From: Rhizobium mesoamericanum STM3625
GTDB lineage: Bacteria > Pseudomonadota > Alphaproteobacteria > Rhizobiales > Rhizobiaceae
Assembly: GCF_000312665.1 (NCBI RefSeq)
Contig: NZ_HF536772.1
Span: 684,798 to 748,797 of the forward strand
Length of the DNA stretch: 64,000 bases
Reading direction: 5' to 3'
Below the pieces are notes generated by a model. It ran no database searches, was not told the DNA's origin, and was given only the letters and a program-made list of their open reading frames with translations. The translations under genes were made by a program, and so were the position numbers. Shown here piece by piece: positions 1 to 9,333 of the stretch. Numbering within the stretch: the first letter of the stretch is position 1; every line of letters starts with the position of its first letter.

Positions 1-203
1 GGAAACTGACAAAGCTTCCCCGTCAAGTCAAACGACAAGAATGCGCCAAACAATTTTAGGGACTGCTTACATTGAGACAAATTATCTCTGCCCTAAAAGG
101 GGTTGCCGCATCGCACAAAGAGATTGTCACTGGGCTTCGTTTGCGTCTACATTCCTAGGTGGAGGAATTTCCATAATAATCAGACGGGCTTTGGGAGACT
201 GAT
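1..203. other. Intergenic leader upstream of phaR
   Basis: No gene is visible in this stretch. It must hold the phaR promoter, and in related rhizobia the divergent neighbour is usually the phaAB operon, which would lie to the left of the window. GGGAG at 193-197 is the ribosome binding site for phaR. I see no clear operator, although PhaR-type repressors are known to act near this divergent region. Confidence 0.4.
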
Positions 204-776
204 ATGGCGAAGAATGACGGGCAGATCGTAATCAAGAAATACGCCAATCGCCGCCTCTATAACACAGGCACCAGCACCTATGTGACGCTGGAAGATCTGG
301 CGGAGATGGTGAAGAAGGGCGAGGATTTTACAGTCCAAGACGCGAAGAGCGGGGACGACATTACCCACTCTGTGCTGACGCAGATCATTTTCGAGCAGGA
401 ATCAAAGACGGGCAACACACTGCTGCCGATCTCGTTCCTCCGCCAGCTGATTACCTACTACGGCGACCAGATGCAGATGGTCGTTCCGAGCTTCCTGGAA
501 CATTCCATGCGTGCCTTTACCGAGCAGCAGGCACAGATGCGCGAACAGGTCACGCGTGCTTTCGGCGAAACGCCGATCGGCAAGAATCTGCAACTGCCGA
601 TGCAGATGGTGGAAGATCAGGTGCGTCGCAATACCGAGATGTTCCAACAAGCCATGCAGATGTTCTCGCCGTTCATGACCCCGCCGGCCAAGGAAAGCCG
701 CAAGGCGGAAGCAAAGGACATCGACGAGCTGAAGGAACAGCTGCGCGCGCTTCAGAACAAACTCGATAACCTTTAA
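204..776 (+). CDS. phaR: Polyhydroxyalkanoate synthesis regulator PhaR
   Basis: This 190-residue protein is the cytoplasmic regulator that couples polyhydroxybutyrate granule formation to gene expression; family members bind DNA and nascent polymer. Residues about 9-70 form the PHB/PHA accumulation DNA-binding domain (KKYANRRLYNT motif), followed by the PHB_acc region with ITYYGDQMQ. The C terminus is a charged, probably coiled segment (DELKEQLRALQNKL). The ATG has GGGAG 7 bases upstream. It faces a membrane-protein gene on the other strand, leaving only 3 bases between their stop codons. Length and motifs are typical for the family. Confidence 0.93.
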   Translation: MAKNDGQIVIKKYANRRLYNTGTSTYVTLEDLAEMVKKGEDFTVQDAKSGDDITHSVLTQIIFEQESKTGNTLLPISFLRQLITYYGDQMQMVVPSFLEHSMRAFTEQQAQMREQVTRAFGETPIGKNLQLPMQMVEDQVRRNTEMFQQAMQMFSPFMTPPAKESRKAEAKDIDELKEQLRALQNKLDNL

Positions 777-779
777 GCT

Positions 780-1184
780 TCAGAGCCCAATCGATACATC
801 GCGCCCGGCGGTGCGAATGAATACGACAAGGCCACCAACCACATCGATCAACGCAATCGTCATCAGGATAAAGAAAACCTGAGTGGCCGCATCCTGGACG
901 AGGAGAAACTCGACCAGAAAGGCAATAAAGACGAGCATCGATAGCATGTGGTTGGTCAGGCTACCGTCATTGCGCGTCGCCTTCAGGATCTCGAAGAACA
1001 GGACACCGAGCGCGATGACGATGAAGAGGTCGCCTAGCGACATGCTCCACATAGCTCCCGAAATCATCGACAAAACGATGATGTCGTTCTGCAGGGAGGG
1101 AAGCCCGCTGCTGCCCATCAAGCCTAGCATCGACATATTGTAAAGAATGAACGGAATAATCATCAACGGCACAGCATTGACCAT
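780..1184 (-). CDS. Small conserved membrane protein, unknown function
   Basis: This encodes a 134-residue hydrophobic protein with four predicted transmembrane segments (around residues 4-22, 38-60, 74-95 and 100-122) and almost no soluble domain. I chose the ATG at 1184 because GGGGGAG lies about ten bases before it; an upstream in-frame ATG would add 13 polar residues without membrane character. It is convergent with phaR and follows the L32 gene on the same strand after a terminator. I do not recognise a named family, and no function can be inferred beyond membrane location. Confidence 0.7.
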   Translation of the reverse strand: MVNAVPLMIIPFILYNMSMLGLMGSSGLPSLQNDIIVLSMISGAMWSMSLGDLFIVIALGVLFFEILKATRNDGSLTNHMLSMLVFIAFLVEFLLVQDAATQVFFILMTIALIDVVGGLVVFIRTAGRDVSIGL

Positions 1185-1280
1185 ATGGCGCAGCTCCCCC
1201 TCAGCCGGGGAACAGTGCCGCAAACTATCGCATCACTTCAAGATATCAGAAGAAGGTATTTGTCCCGGGGGCAAAAGCAA

Positions 1281-1303
1281 AAGGCCGGCACATGGCCGAC
1301 CTT
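1281..1303 (-). terminator. Rho-independent terminator of rpmF
   Basis: A GC-rich hairpin with one mismatch (AAGGCCGGC against GGCCGACCTT) is followed on the minus strand by TTTTGCTTTTGC. It lies 30 bases past the rpmF stop codon. Confidence 0.65.
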
Positions 1304-1333
1304 GCAAGTTTCGCTCAAGCAAGCGCGAAGGTA

Positions 1334-1519
1334 CTATGCGCTTTCCTTCGGCGTCAGAACCTGACGGCCGCGATACATACCGGTCTTCAGATCGATATGA
1401 TGCGGGCGACGCAGTTCGCCGGAGTTCTTGTCTTCAACGTAGGTCGGAGCCTTCAGTGCGTCTGCAGAGCGGCGCATACCGCGCTTGGACGGGCTCGTTT
1501 TTCTCTTCGGTACAGCCAT
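1334..1519 (-). CDS. rpmF: 50S ribosomal protein L32
   Basis: This 61-residue basic protein matches bacterial L32 of the alphaproteobacterial, zinc-ligand-free type. The conserved start [13 protein letters not shown] is present, followed by the GELRRPHH core. It is a structural component of the large ribosomal subunit. In rhizobia rpmF commonly sits next to mtgA, which is found here 1.6 kb away on the same strand, separated by two other genes. Nothing is unusual about its length. Confidence 0.95.
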
Positions 1520-1675
1520 TTCTCTTACTCCACTTCACGGGCAAACACATCCTACGGCCAGACTGGCGGCCGAAACGACGTATCGCGATTTCGGAAATTT
1601 TGCGCGCTTATACATGCCTTGAGGGTACTTGACCAGTCCCCAAGCTTATTTTTTGAGAATCATGCAGTTCAACGG

Positions 1676-2323
1676 TCAGACCTCGTCTTCCTCGACAATC
1701 CAGGGCTCGGATCGCGCCGCCTGTTCCCACTTTTTCCAGGCGGGATGCGCCTTAACGGCTGCAATATAACTGAGGGTGTCGCCGGCAGATACCAGATCGT
1801 ATACATCGAATCGACTGACAACTGGCGCGAACATTGCGTCGGCGCCGGAGAATGCACCGAACAGGAACGGCCCGCCGGAATGCGCGCGCAGGTCACGCCA
1901 GATCGTCTCGATGCGAGCGACATCTGCCATGACCCCATCTGCAAGTGGGACCTTGCCCTTCGGCCTGCGAATATTCATTGGGCAGGCGTTCCGCAGGGCT
2001 CTGAAACCCGCAAGCATCTCCATGGAAACAGCGCGCGCGACCGCTCGCTTCGCCCGCTCCTTTGGCCAGATCCCGGCTTCCGGGAAGAGCTCTGCAACAT
2101 ATTCGATGATCGCCAGTGACTGCCAGACACGAACCTCGCCGTGCTGAAGCACAGGAACCTGACCCGTTGGTGAGAACTCCCTGAAGCGCGGATTGCCGGC
2201 GGGAAAATCGAAGGGAACCAGCACCTCTTCGAAGGGAATGCCGGCGGCCGTCATGGCGATCCATGGCCGAAACGACCAGGACGAATAGTTCTTGTTGCCT
2301 ATGTAGAGCGTGAGCTTGTCCAT
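1676..2323 (-). CDS. Glutathione S-transferase family protein
   Basis: The 215-residue protein has the two-domain GST layout. The N-terminal thioredoxin-like fold carries YSSWSFRPW, the SSWSxRPW signature of a bacterial subgroup in which a serine is the likely catalytic residue, and the cis-proline and glutathione-contact segment TGQVPVL with QSLAIIEY. The C-terminal helical domain follows from about residue 85. It probably conjugates or reduces small electrophiles in the cytoplasm; the substrate cannot be read from the sequence. The next gene upstream is only 12 bases away, so the two are probably co-transcribed. Confidence 0.85.
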   Translation of the reverse strand: MDKLTLYIGNKNYSSWSFRPWIAMTAAGIPFEEVLVPFDFPAGNPRFREFSPTGQVPVLQHGEVRVWQSLAIIEYVAELFPEAGIWPKERAKRAVARAVSMEMLAGFRALRNACPMNIRRPKGKVPLADGVMADVARIETIWRDLRAHSGGPFLFGAFSGADAMFAPVVSRFDVYDLVSAGDTLSYIAAVKAHPAWKKWEQAARSEPWIVEEDEV

Positions 2324-2335
2324 GAAATCTCCCTT

Positions 2336-3055
2336 TTACGCTGCAGGGGCGAACACAAGCCGCTCCTCGAAACGGTTCATATCGTTGAAAGTGCAGAATG
2401 CCGGAGGCTTCAACTCTATCACCGGGACGGTTTCGCGCAGTGTGGCAAGCGTGCCATCGAGCATGACCTGCCATGCCGGAAGCGCCGCTTCCGGCAGCCT
2501 TGCGATCGGATAGCAGAATGTGATGTGGAATGCATAGGTGTCGTGATCCGGGTGCCGGTAGCCGAACACACGTGCGAACGCATCACGCCATTCCTTCATT
2601 ATCCGCCGGTCCGCTGGGGTAATGCCGTCCACCGTAAGTCCGACCGGCGTGACTTCGGTTACTTCAATGTCAAACGGGCCGAGCGGCTCGAAGGATTGCA
2701 ACCGATCTAGAAAGATCTCGTTCATGCGCTCGATCCCCGTATTCAGCGCCACATCCGCCGGCCAATAAGGCCGCGACCGGCGATATTCGATAATACCCTG
2801 AAATAGGGTCATGTGCAGACTGGAGATCGGCGTGAAGGCAAACTGAGATGCCTCAGGCATCGCCAGAAAACTCTGGCGCGCTTCAATGATCGCCTGCTGC
2901 GACGGCGCCGCCTCGACCAAATGGCAGACGACCGTATTGCCAGGCTCGCGCAGAAACGTGCCGGATGCATCATAGCGCGTCCCGACATGGCTCGGCGGGG
3001 CCGGGTTATGAACGGTGGAATACGTGAGAAGGCTAGGCGAAAAGGCAGAAGTCAT
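2336..3055 (-). CDS. 2H phosphoesterase-like protein (DUF1868 type)
   Basis: The 239-residue protein contains two H-x-T motifs about 110 residues apart (SLHMTLF and AFHITFC), the hallmark of the 2H phosphoesterase superfamily that includes LigT and 2'-5' RNA ligases. The spacing and flanking sequence resemble the DUF1868 group. These enzymes open cyclic phosphates or phosphodiesters, but the substrate here is unknown. The start is uncertain: ATGs at 3073 and 3124 are also in frame and none has a strong ribosome binding site. It is closely linked to the downstream GST gene. Confidence 0.7.
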   Translation of the reverse strand: MTSAFSPSLLTYSTVHNPAPPSHVGTRYDASGTFLREPGNTVVCHLVEAAPSQQAIIEARQSFLAMPEASQFAFTPISSLHMTLFQGIIEYRRSRPYWPADVALNTGIERMNEIFLDRLQSFEPLGPFDIEVTEVTPVGLTVDGITPADRRIMKEWRDAFARVFGYRHPDHDTYAFHITFCYPIARLPEAALPAWQVMLDGTLATLRETVPVIELKPPAFCTFNDMNRFEERLVFAPAA

Positions 3056-3152
3056 CGTTGGCAATCCAGTCATTGGTGGCGGGATTTCCGTCCATACGTT
3101 TGAAGCACGAATGCCAGATGACACTCATGAACACCAACGACTTATTGCGATA

Positions 3153-3869
3153 TCAATCATAAATGCACGTAATGTAATCACCTGAACCTCGCGCGCGCCG
3201 CTCTATGAGGCCACCGAGCCGTCGCAATCCACGCCCGGGCTTGCCGGCGTTGCGATCGAAGGGATTGGGAAGCGATACGGCGAGAAGGGCTGCCTGCCGG
3301 CTGGTCAGCTTCGATGCCGGCACCTTGAAATGATGACGTGCTGCAGCCTCGATCCCGTAAATTCCCGGCCCCCATTCGGCAATGTTGAGATAGATCTCCA
3401 TTAGGCGCCGCTTAGACCAGATGAAATCCGCCGTCACAGCCAATGGCAGCTCCAACGCCTTGCGAACGAAGGACCGGCTGTTCCACAGGAACAGATTCTT
3501 CACCGTCTGCATCGGGATCGTACTGCCGCCGCGGGTCGCCTGGCCATTCAGCGTATCCTCTAACAGCATCCGCATCTCGCCCCAATCGACACCGCCGTGA
3601 AAGCAGTACTGTCCATCCTCGGACATCATCACTGACTGAACGAGAACCGGCGAAATATCATCGAGCGATACCCATTGCCGGTCGTAGCCGCGCAGCAACA
3701 CCAGATCACGAAGCATGAGCGTCGAAACGGGGTGAACGAAGGGGAGCAGATAAAGGACAATCAGGACATACGGAAGAATGGCGAGCGCCGCCAGCGCGAG
3801 AGCGACACGCCTAATCAAGGGCCGACCCTTGAGCCAAAGCAACGCGTGCCTGTGAATCGGCACGGTCAT
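3153..3869 (-). CDS. mtgA: Monofunctional peptidoglycan glycosyltransferase MtgA
   Basis: This 238-residue inner-membrane enzyme polymerises lipid II into glycan strands. One transmembrane helix (about residues 21-43) is followed by a GT51 domain. The catalytic glutamate lies in [11 protein letters not shown] (E84), and the other family motifs [12 protein letters not shown] and RRLMEIYLN are intact. There is no transpeptidase domain, as expected for MtgA. The ATG at 3869 is preferred over upstream in-frame ATGs because a GAGAGAGGAAAG tract lies just before it and family members start close to the membrane helix. It is divergent from the polyprenyl synthase gene. Confidence 0.92.
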   Translation of the reverse strand: MTVPIHRHALLWLKGRPLIRRVALALAALAILPYVLIVLYLLPFVHPVSTLMLRDLVLLRGYDRQWVSLDDISPVLVQSVMMSEDGQYCFHGGVDWGEMRMLLEDTLNGQATRGGSTIPMQTVKNLFLWNSRSFVRKALELPLAVTADFIWSKRRLMEIYLNIAEWGPGIYGIEAAARHHFKVPASKLTSRQAALLAVSLPNPFDRNAGKPGRGLRRLGGLIERRARGSGDYITCIYD

Positions 3870-4031
3870 GCTTTCCTCTCTCTCCGGCGTTATGTCCATC
3901 CCCGACCCAGTCTCTTGCCCTTCTCCTCCATAGCGTTTGCGAACTGGCATTGCCAGAGACAAAGGAAATCTTCACCTCACCATCGACAATTCCGTTGCAA
4001 GCAGAAGGCGGCTCATGCCAAACAGCGCGCC

Positions 4032-4946
4032 ATGGATGCAAGCTCTGAAACATTCGAAGCCAGATTGGCCGCTACGGCACGCGAGGTCGAGGCCGCGCTC
4101 GGCGTTTTACTGTCGCCTTCAGCCCTTAACGGCGAGATCACCCGGCCGGAACGGCTGCGTTCAGCCATGCATTATGCCAGCCTGAACGGCGGCAAGCGGT
4201 TGCGGCCTTTCCTTGTCATCGAAGCGGCATCGTTGCTCGGTGGAGACAGGGACGCCGCACTCAGGGTGGGTGCGGCACTCGAATGCGTACACTGTTACTC
4301 GCTCGTTCACGACGATCTGCCGGCAATGGATGACGACAACCTGCGTCGAGGCAAACCGACCGTGCACATCGCCTATGATGAGGCGACCGCCATCCTCGCT
4401 GGTGACAGTCTGCTCACCTATGCTTTTGACATCATCGCCGCGCCCGAAACGAAATTGCCCGACGCAGCCAAACTGGCGTTGACACTGGCGCTTGCCCGCG
4501 CTGCTGGCATCGGAGGCATGGCTGGCGGGCAGGCTCTCGACCTTGCCGCCGAGAAACAAGCGCCGGACGAACAAGGCATCGTGACGCTGCAGGCGATGAA
4601 AACCGGCGCGCTCATCCGCTTCGCCTGCGAGGCAGGCGCCATCGTCGCCGGCGCCTCGCCCGAGGATCGCACGCGATTGCGTCAGTTCGGCGAAAGGATC
4701 GGCCTCGCCTTCCAGCTCGCGGACGACATTCTTGATCTCACCTCCGATGCCGCCACAATGGGCAAGGCGACGGGCAAGGACGCCAGTCGCGGCAAGGGCA
4801 CCCTGGTGGCAATGCACGGCATGGCATGGGCAGAAGCCAAGCTTGCCGAGCAAGTACGTGAGGCAGAAGCATTGCTGGCGCCTTACGCTGAGCGAAGCAT
4901 CGTTCTTGCGCAAGCGGCTCGCTTCATCGCCGGTCGCAAGAGCTGA
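4032..4946 (+). CDS. ispA: Polyprenyl (farnesyl/geranyl) diphosphate synthase
   Basis: The 304-residue enzyme condenses isopentenyl diphosphate with allylic diphosphates to make farnesyl or geranylgeranyl diphosphate. The first aspartate-rich motif DDLPAMDDD is at residues 94-102 and the second, DDILD, at 231-235; GGKRLRP and GGQALDL are also conserved. The two-residue insertion in the first motif marks the bacterial short-chain type. The ATG at 4032 gives the family length; the longer reading frame upstream overlaps mtgA control DNA. The exact chain length of the product cannot be settled from sequence. ispG, another isoprenoid gene, lies nearby on the other strand. Confidence 0.88.
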   Translation: MDASSETFEARLAATAREVEAALGVLLSPSALNGEITRPERLRSAMHYASLNGGKRLRPFLVIEAASLLGGDRDAALRVGAALECVHCYSLVHDDLPAMDDDNLRRGKPTVHIAYDEATAILAGDSLLTYAFDIIAAPETKLPDAAKLALTLALARAAGIGGMAGGQALDLAAEKQAPDEQGIVTLQAMKTGALIRFACEAGAIVAGASPEDRTRLRQFGERIGLAFQLADDILDLTSDAATMGKATGKDASRGKGTLVAMHGMAWAEAKLAEQVREAEALLAPYAERSIVLAQAARFIAGRKS

Positions 4947-5059
4947 AAAGCGTCACCGGGACAATGTTTCCCCTACCAGACTCTGTGCAATCTCTTGTCG
5001 ATCGCGGGGAACCGCGCCAAACAACGATGGACAGTCGCCGGAAAAATAAGAGACGCACG

Positions 5060-5698
5060 ATGCATGAGATCTTGGCCTACTTCCCGCAGATTCTGCCGGC
5101 CTACGTCGCCTATCTGATCGCCGTCATCAGCCCTGGCCCAGCGGTCATGGCAATCGTATCGACGTCGATGACGCATGGTCGAAAGGCGGGCATGACCATT
5201 TCGCTCGGCATCTTCGCAGGCTCGTTCACCTGGGCGTGTGCTGCCGCTCTCGGCCTTGCGACCATTCTCCAGACCTATGCCATGGCGCTGGAGATCCTGA
5301 AGATCTTCGGCGGCATCTACCTGCTTTATCTCGCCTATAAGGCTTTCAGGGCGGTGCGCGCCAATCATGACCTGCCGCAGGCCGTCGTGCAAAAGAGCCT
5401 TACGACAAGCGGCCTGTTGCTGCGCGGCTATGGCATTCACGTCACCAACCCGAAAGCCATCTTCGCTTGGCTGGCGATTATTGCGCTCGGTATGCCTCAG
5501 GGTGCCCCGACATCGGTCGCCGGCCTGATCATCGGCATATGCATGGCAACGGGCTTTACCGTCTTCATGGGGTACGCGGCGGCGTTCTCGACACCGCACG
5601 CATTGAAGATTTATCGCAGCCTGCGGCGCTGGATCGAAGGGGCCATGGCCGCTATCTACTGCGTCGCGGGATTGAGGCTGCTGACCAGCCGCATCTGA
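5060..5698 (+). CDS. LysE/RhtB family amino-acid exporter
   Basis: This 212-residue inner-membrane protein has about six transmembrane helices and the LysE-family N-terminal signature SPGPAVMAIVS. Members export lysine, arginine, homoserine, threonine or related metabolites. The ATG at 5060 is chosen because the upstream in-frame extension is hydrophilic and lacks conservation. The substrate is unknown. The gene lies 113 bases after the prenyl synthase gene and is convergent with ispG. Confidence 0.85.
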   Translation: MHEILAYFPQILPAYVAYLIAVISPGPAVMAIVSTSMTHGRKAGMTISLGIFAGSFTWACAAALGLATILQTYAMALEILKIFGGIYLLYLAYKAFRAVRANHDLPQAVVQKSLTTSGLLLRGYGIHVTNPKAIFAWLAIIALGMPQGAPTSVAGLIIGICMATGFTVFMGYAAAFSTPHALKIYRSLRRWIEGAMAAIYCVAGLRLLTSRI

Positions 5699-5714
5699 CG
5701 GTTCCCGTTGCGCC

Positions 5715-6965
5715 CTATTCGGCCGCGGTCTTCTGTCCGAACCGCTTTTCAATGTAGTCGACGACAAGCGCCTCGAAGTCCGAAGCGATGTTCGGCCCGC
5801 GCAGGGTCAATGCCTTCTTGCCGTCGATGAACACCGGCGCAGCCGGCGTTTCACCGGTGCCAGGCAAGGAAATGCCGATATCGGCGTGCTTGCTTTCGCC
5901 CGGTCCATTGACGATGCAACCCATCACCGCAACGTTCAACGCTTCGACACCCGGATATTTCTCGCGCCAGACCGGCATGTTTTTGCGAATGTCATTCTGG
6001 ATATTCTGCGCCAGTTCCTGGAAGACAGTCGAGGTCGTGCGGCCGCAGCCGGGACAGGCCGCAACAACAGGCACGAACTGACGGAAGCCCATTACCTGCA
6101 GCAGCTCCTGGGCAACCTGAACTTCACGCGTCCGGTCACCGTTCGGCTCCGGCGTCAGCGACACGCGAATGGTATCGCCGATCCCCTGTTGCAGCACGTA
6201 ACCCATGGCAGCCGATGAAGCGACAATCCCCTTGCTGCCCATACCGGCTTCGGTAAGACCGAGATGCAAGGCATGGTCGGAGCGTTCGGAAAGCATCGAA
6301 TAGACGGCGATCAGATCCTGTACTTGGCTAACCTTGGCTGACAAGATGATGCGGTTGCGCGGCAGACCGATTTCTTCGGCCAGATTGGCTGAAATCAACG
6401 CCGACTGAACGATTGCTTCGCGCGTCACTTGGCGTGCCGAAAGCGGCGAGCCAGCCTCGGCGTTCTGGTCCATCAGCGCCGTCAACAACTCCTGATCCAG
6501 TGAACCCCAGTTCACACCGATGCGAACAGGCTTATCGTATCGGATCGCCATCTCAATGATGTCGCCGAACTGCTTGTCCTTCTTGTCCTTGAAGCCGACA
6601 TTGCCTGGATTGATGCGATACTTCGCCAGTGCCTCGGCGCAGGCCGGATGATCGGCAAGAAGCTTGTGGCCGATGTAGTGAAAATCGCCCACAAGCGGGA
6701 CGTCCATGCCAAGCCGCAGCAGGCGCTCGCGAATTTTCGGAACCGCGGCCGCACTCGCGTCACGGTCGACAGTGATGCGGACGAGCTCGGACCCTGCCCT
6801 GAAGAGAGCCGCCACCTGCGCGACCGTGGAGTCGATATCCGCCGTATCGGTGTTCGTCATCGACTGGACGACAACGGGCGCGCCTCCGCCCACGATCACG
6901 CCGCCAACATCGACGGCGACAGAAGCGCGGCGTGGTTTCGGATCAAAATCTGCAGCAGAAGACAT
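5715..6965 (-). CDS. ispG: 4-hydroxy-3-methylbut-2-enyl diphosphate synthase IspG
   Basis: The 416-residue iron-sulfur enzyme performs the penultimate step of the MEP isoprenoid pathway, reductively opening the cyclic diphosphate MEcPP. The N-terminal TIM-barrel domain carries [10 protein letters not shown], and the C-terminal 4Fe-4S domain has the cysteine ligands in CPGCGRTTS and [16 protein letters not shown]. The protein is full length. It provides HMBPP that, after IspH, feeds prenyl synthases such as the one encoded at 4032-4946. The start codon is followed directly by family-typical sequence. Confidence 0.95.
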   Translation of the reverse strand: MSSAADFDPKPRRASVAVDVGGVIVGGGAPVVVQSMTNTDTADIDSTVAQVAALFRAGSELVRITVDRDASAAAVPKIRERLLRLGMDVPLVGDFHYIGHKLLADHPACAEALAKYRINPGNVGFKDKKDKQFGDIIEMAIRYDKPVRIGVNWGSLDQELLTALMDQNAEAGSPLSARQVTREAIVQSALISANLAEEIGLPRNRIILSAKVSQVQDLIAVYSMLSERSDHALHLGLTEAGMGSKGIVASSAAMGYVLQQGIGDTIRVSLTPEPNGDRTREVQVAQELLQVMGFRQFVPVVAACPGCGRTTSTVFQELAQNIQNDIRKNMPVWREKYPGVEALNVAVMGCIVNGPGESKHADIGISLPGTGETPAAPVFIDGKKALTLRGPNIASDFEALVVDYIEKRFGQKTAAE

Positions 6966-7061
6966 ATAGAGTTCTTGGACCCCTGAATTTCGTGTCTTTC
7001 AGGTGGATCATGCCTGCTTTGTTGTCAACCGCCCCGCACATCACTTTTGCTTGGAGCAGTT

Positions 7062-8255
7062 TCAGTGGCCGCCACCCGATATGCCGTCGGCATAGCGCGC
7101 AAGGTTCGAGAACAACAGCACGACCACCAGCAGGACCGGCAACGCCATGAAGACAACGCCGAAGCCAATATGCTCTGCCACGAAGCCGATCGCCGATGGC
7201 GCTACCAGCATCCCGGAGTAGCCCATCATGGTGACAACCGAGAGACCAATACCGGCGCGGAGACCGGGAATATTGCCTGCAGCTGAGAAAGCAATCGGAA
7301 CCATATTCGAAATTCCGATCCCACAAAGTGCAAAGCCTAAGATCGCAATTTCCGCATTTGGCGCGAACGCGGCGAGCAGCATGCCGGCGATCGCAAACAG
7401 CGTGCAGATCCGAAGCGTCATCACGCCGCCAAGCCGGTCACGAACAAGATCGCCGCCAAAACGCATGACCGCCATTGTTAATGAAAACGCCGCGAAACCG
7501 AAACCGGAAAGCGCCACCGACGCCCCCAGTTCCTGACGCAGGTAGAGCGCGCCCCAATCCAGCACAGCCCCCTCGGGAACCATGGAAAACAGCGCCATCA
7601 GGCCGATCAGCCATGGCAGCGGAACCAACGGCAGCCGGAGTTTTTCCTTCTTTTCGTCCGGATGCGGGGGGTCGGCAAGGATTATTCCCCAGGCGACGCC
7701 CAGAACAATTGCTGCAAGCAAAGTCGCAATCTGGGCATGCCAGAGCACGCCGACCTTGGCGATCAGCAGGCCACCGAGGCCAGCACCGATCAGACCCCCC
7801 AAACTCCAGAAGGCATGGCACGAGGACATGATCGAGCGCCGCATTGATTGCTCGACTGCAACCGCGTTCGCATTCATGGCAACGTCCATGGCGCCCATAA
7901 AGCCGCCAAATAGGAAGATCGAAACCGCCCCCGTCACGACGTTGGGCGCAAGCGTCAGCGCAAGAAGCGCTGGCATAAGGCAAACCGCAGTGATCTGCGC
8001 GATAAGCTTCGAGCCATAGCGCGCAATCTGCGATCCGGCGATTGGCATAAGCGTAAGCGAACCGACGCCAAGAACCAGAATCATCAGGCCCAACTGAAAC
8101 TTGCTCAGTTGCAGACGCTCCGCAAATTCGGGGATTTTCGGCGCCCAGCAGCCGACTATGAAGCCATTCATGAGGAACAGCAGCGAAACCGCAATCCTGT
8201 TCTTCGTTATGAAGCCGCTTCTGAGCATCTGCGCTGTATTAACGGGGTTGTCCAT
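7062..8255 (-). CDS. MFS transporter, fucose-permease-like
   Basis: The 397-residue protein has twelve predicted membrane helices and a topology like sugar-type MFS permeases (GFIVGCWAPKIPEFAERLQLS at the first loop). I start at 8255, since the preceding four residues have no conservation and a stronger fit to the first helix follows. It lies 57 bases downstream of a DeoR-family regulator on the same strand, so the two probably form a regulator-transporter operon. The substrate, likely a sugar or sugar derivative given the regulator family, is not determined. Confidence 0.82.
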   Translation of the reverse strand: MDNPVNTAQMLRSGFITKNRIAVSLLFLMNGFIVGCWAPKIPEFAERLQLSKFQLGLMILVLGVGSLTLMPIAGSQIARYGSKLIAQITAVCLMPALLALTLAPNVVTGAVSIFLFGGFMGAMDVAMNANAVAVEQSMRRSIMSSCHAFWSLGGLIGAGLGGLLIAKVGVLWHAQIATLLAAIVLGVAWGIILADPPHPDEKKEKLRLPLVPLPWLIGLMALFSMVPEGAVLDWGALYLRQELGASVALSGFGFAAFSLTMAVMRFGGDLVRDRLGGVMTLRICTLFAIAGMLLAAFAPNAEIAILGFALCGIGISNMVPIAFSAAGNIPGLRAGIGLSVVTMMGYSGMLVAPSAIGFVAEHIGFGVVFMALPVLLVVVLLFSNLARYADGISGGGH

Positions 8256-8312
8256 TTCTCTTCCCACAATGTCTCAACGCCGGCAATCGCGCACGACGTT
8301 CATGAATGAAAC

Positions 8313-9095
8313 TTACGTCCGTCCGCCAGCCACGATCGTCCTACAGCCGCCGTCGCGATAGCGCGCTAGCATGGCGGGATCCGCATCACGCTCGACCACC
8401 AGACATCCGCAATGCGCCACCGGAAGCACGCTATGGGGCGCGGCCGTACCGAATTTGTCGGACGTCGCGGCAACAAGGATTTTCTTGCTTCGCGATGCCG
8501 CAAAACGCTTGAATTCGGCATCTTCGAAGCCGAAGGTTGTTACACCGGCCGTCAGATCGATGCCGCAAGCACCGAGGACGCAGAGATCGGGCGACAGGGC
8601 CTCCATGTCGCGCAGAGCCTTCGCACCGAGTGCGCCGCCAACCTGCCGGTCGATAAGGCCGCCAATTAGGATCACGTTGACGGCAGGCTTCTCGATCAGG
8701 GCGCCAGCGATCGCTGGAGCGTTTGTTGCAGCCGTCAGTGACAAATCCATCGGCAAGGCCATCGCAATTGCAAGATTGGTGCTGCCCGCATCGAAAAAGA
8801 CGACTGAACCGGGAACGATCTCCGAGACCGCGGCCACGGCAAGCGCCTGCTTGCGATCCGGCGCGATACTCGTCCGATGGGTGAGGCTTCCACCAACAGG
8901 GGAGAGCGGCAACGCGCCGCCATAGACGCGCTCGCACAGTCCAGCGGCCGCCATCTCACGCAGATCTCTGCGCACCGTGTCTTCGGATACACCGAATTCA
9001 ACCGCAAGGTCTGCTGCAAGCACCCGACCATCGCTCTTCAGCTTCCGCAGGATTACGCTCTGGCGCTCCTGCAAGAGAAGTTCGTTCGTGTTCAT
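8313..9095 (-). CDS. DeoR/GlpR family transcriptional regulator
   Basis: This 260-residue cytoplasmic regulator has an N-terminal DeoR helix-turn-helix (about residues 9-65, with RQSVILRKLKSDGRV and VSEDTVRRDL) and a C-terminal DeoRC sensor domain of the sugar-phosphate isomerase type (VFFDAGSTN). Family members respond to phosphorylated sugars. It is the first gene of a probable operon with the MFS permease and is divergent from the amino-acid ABC transporter genes. Its regulon cannot be read from the window. Confidence 0.9.
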   Translation of the reverse strand: MNTNELLLQERQSVILRKLKSDGRVLAADLAVEFGVSEDTVRRDLREMAAAGLCERVYGGALPLSPVGGSLTHRTSIAPDRKQALAVAAVSEIVPGSVVFFDAGSTNLAIAMALPMDLSLTAATNAPAIAGALIEKPAVNVILIGGLIDRQVGGALGAKALRDMEALSPDLCVLGACGIDLTAGVTTFGFEDAEFKRFAASRSKKILVAATSDKFGTAAPHSVLPVAHCGCLVVERDADPAMLARYRDGGCRTIVAGGRT

Positions 9096-9333
9096 GCCGA
9101 TTTGAGTCCGGTTTTTAAGAAATAGATATAAACATGCATAACCCGATGCAAACGTGCAAACAAGTGGGCAACCTCATGTCATTCTTCACGAACTGAAACA
9201 TGCCCCGCCAAATCCGTGATAAATGAGAAAAATATTCGCAGATGCCGATTTTCTTTGCAGTTTTCTACGCTTCGCAGCAGCGGCTTTTCTGCGACTTTCT
9301 GCGCATCGAACAGCCCATGAATTGGATAAGAAA

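Noticed and set aside
1292..2119. Open frame on the plus strand over rpmF and GST
   Set aside because: The minus-strand genes have clear family motifs; this frame is antisense and has no conservation.
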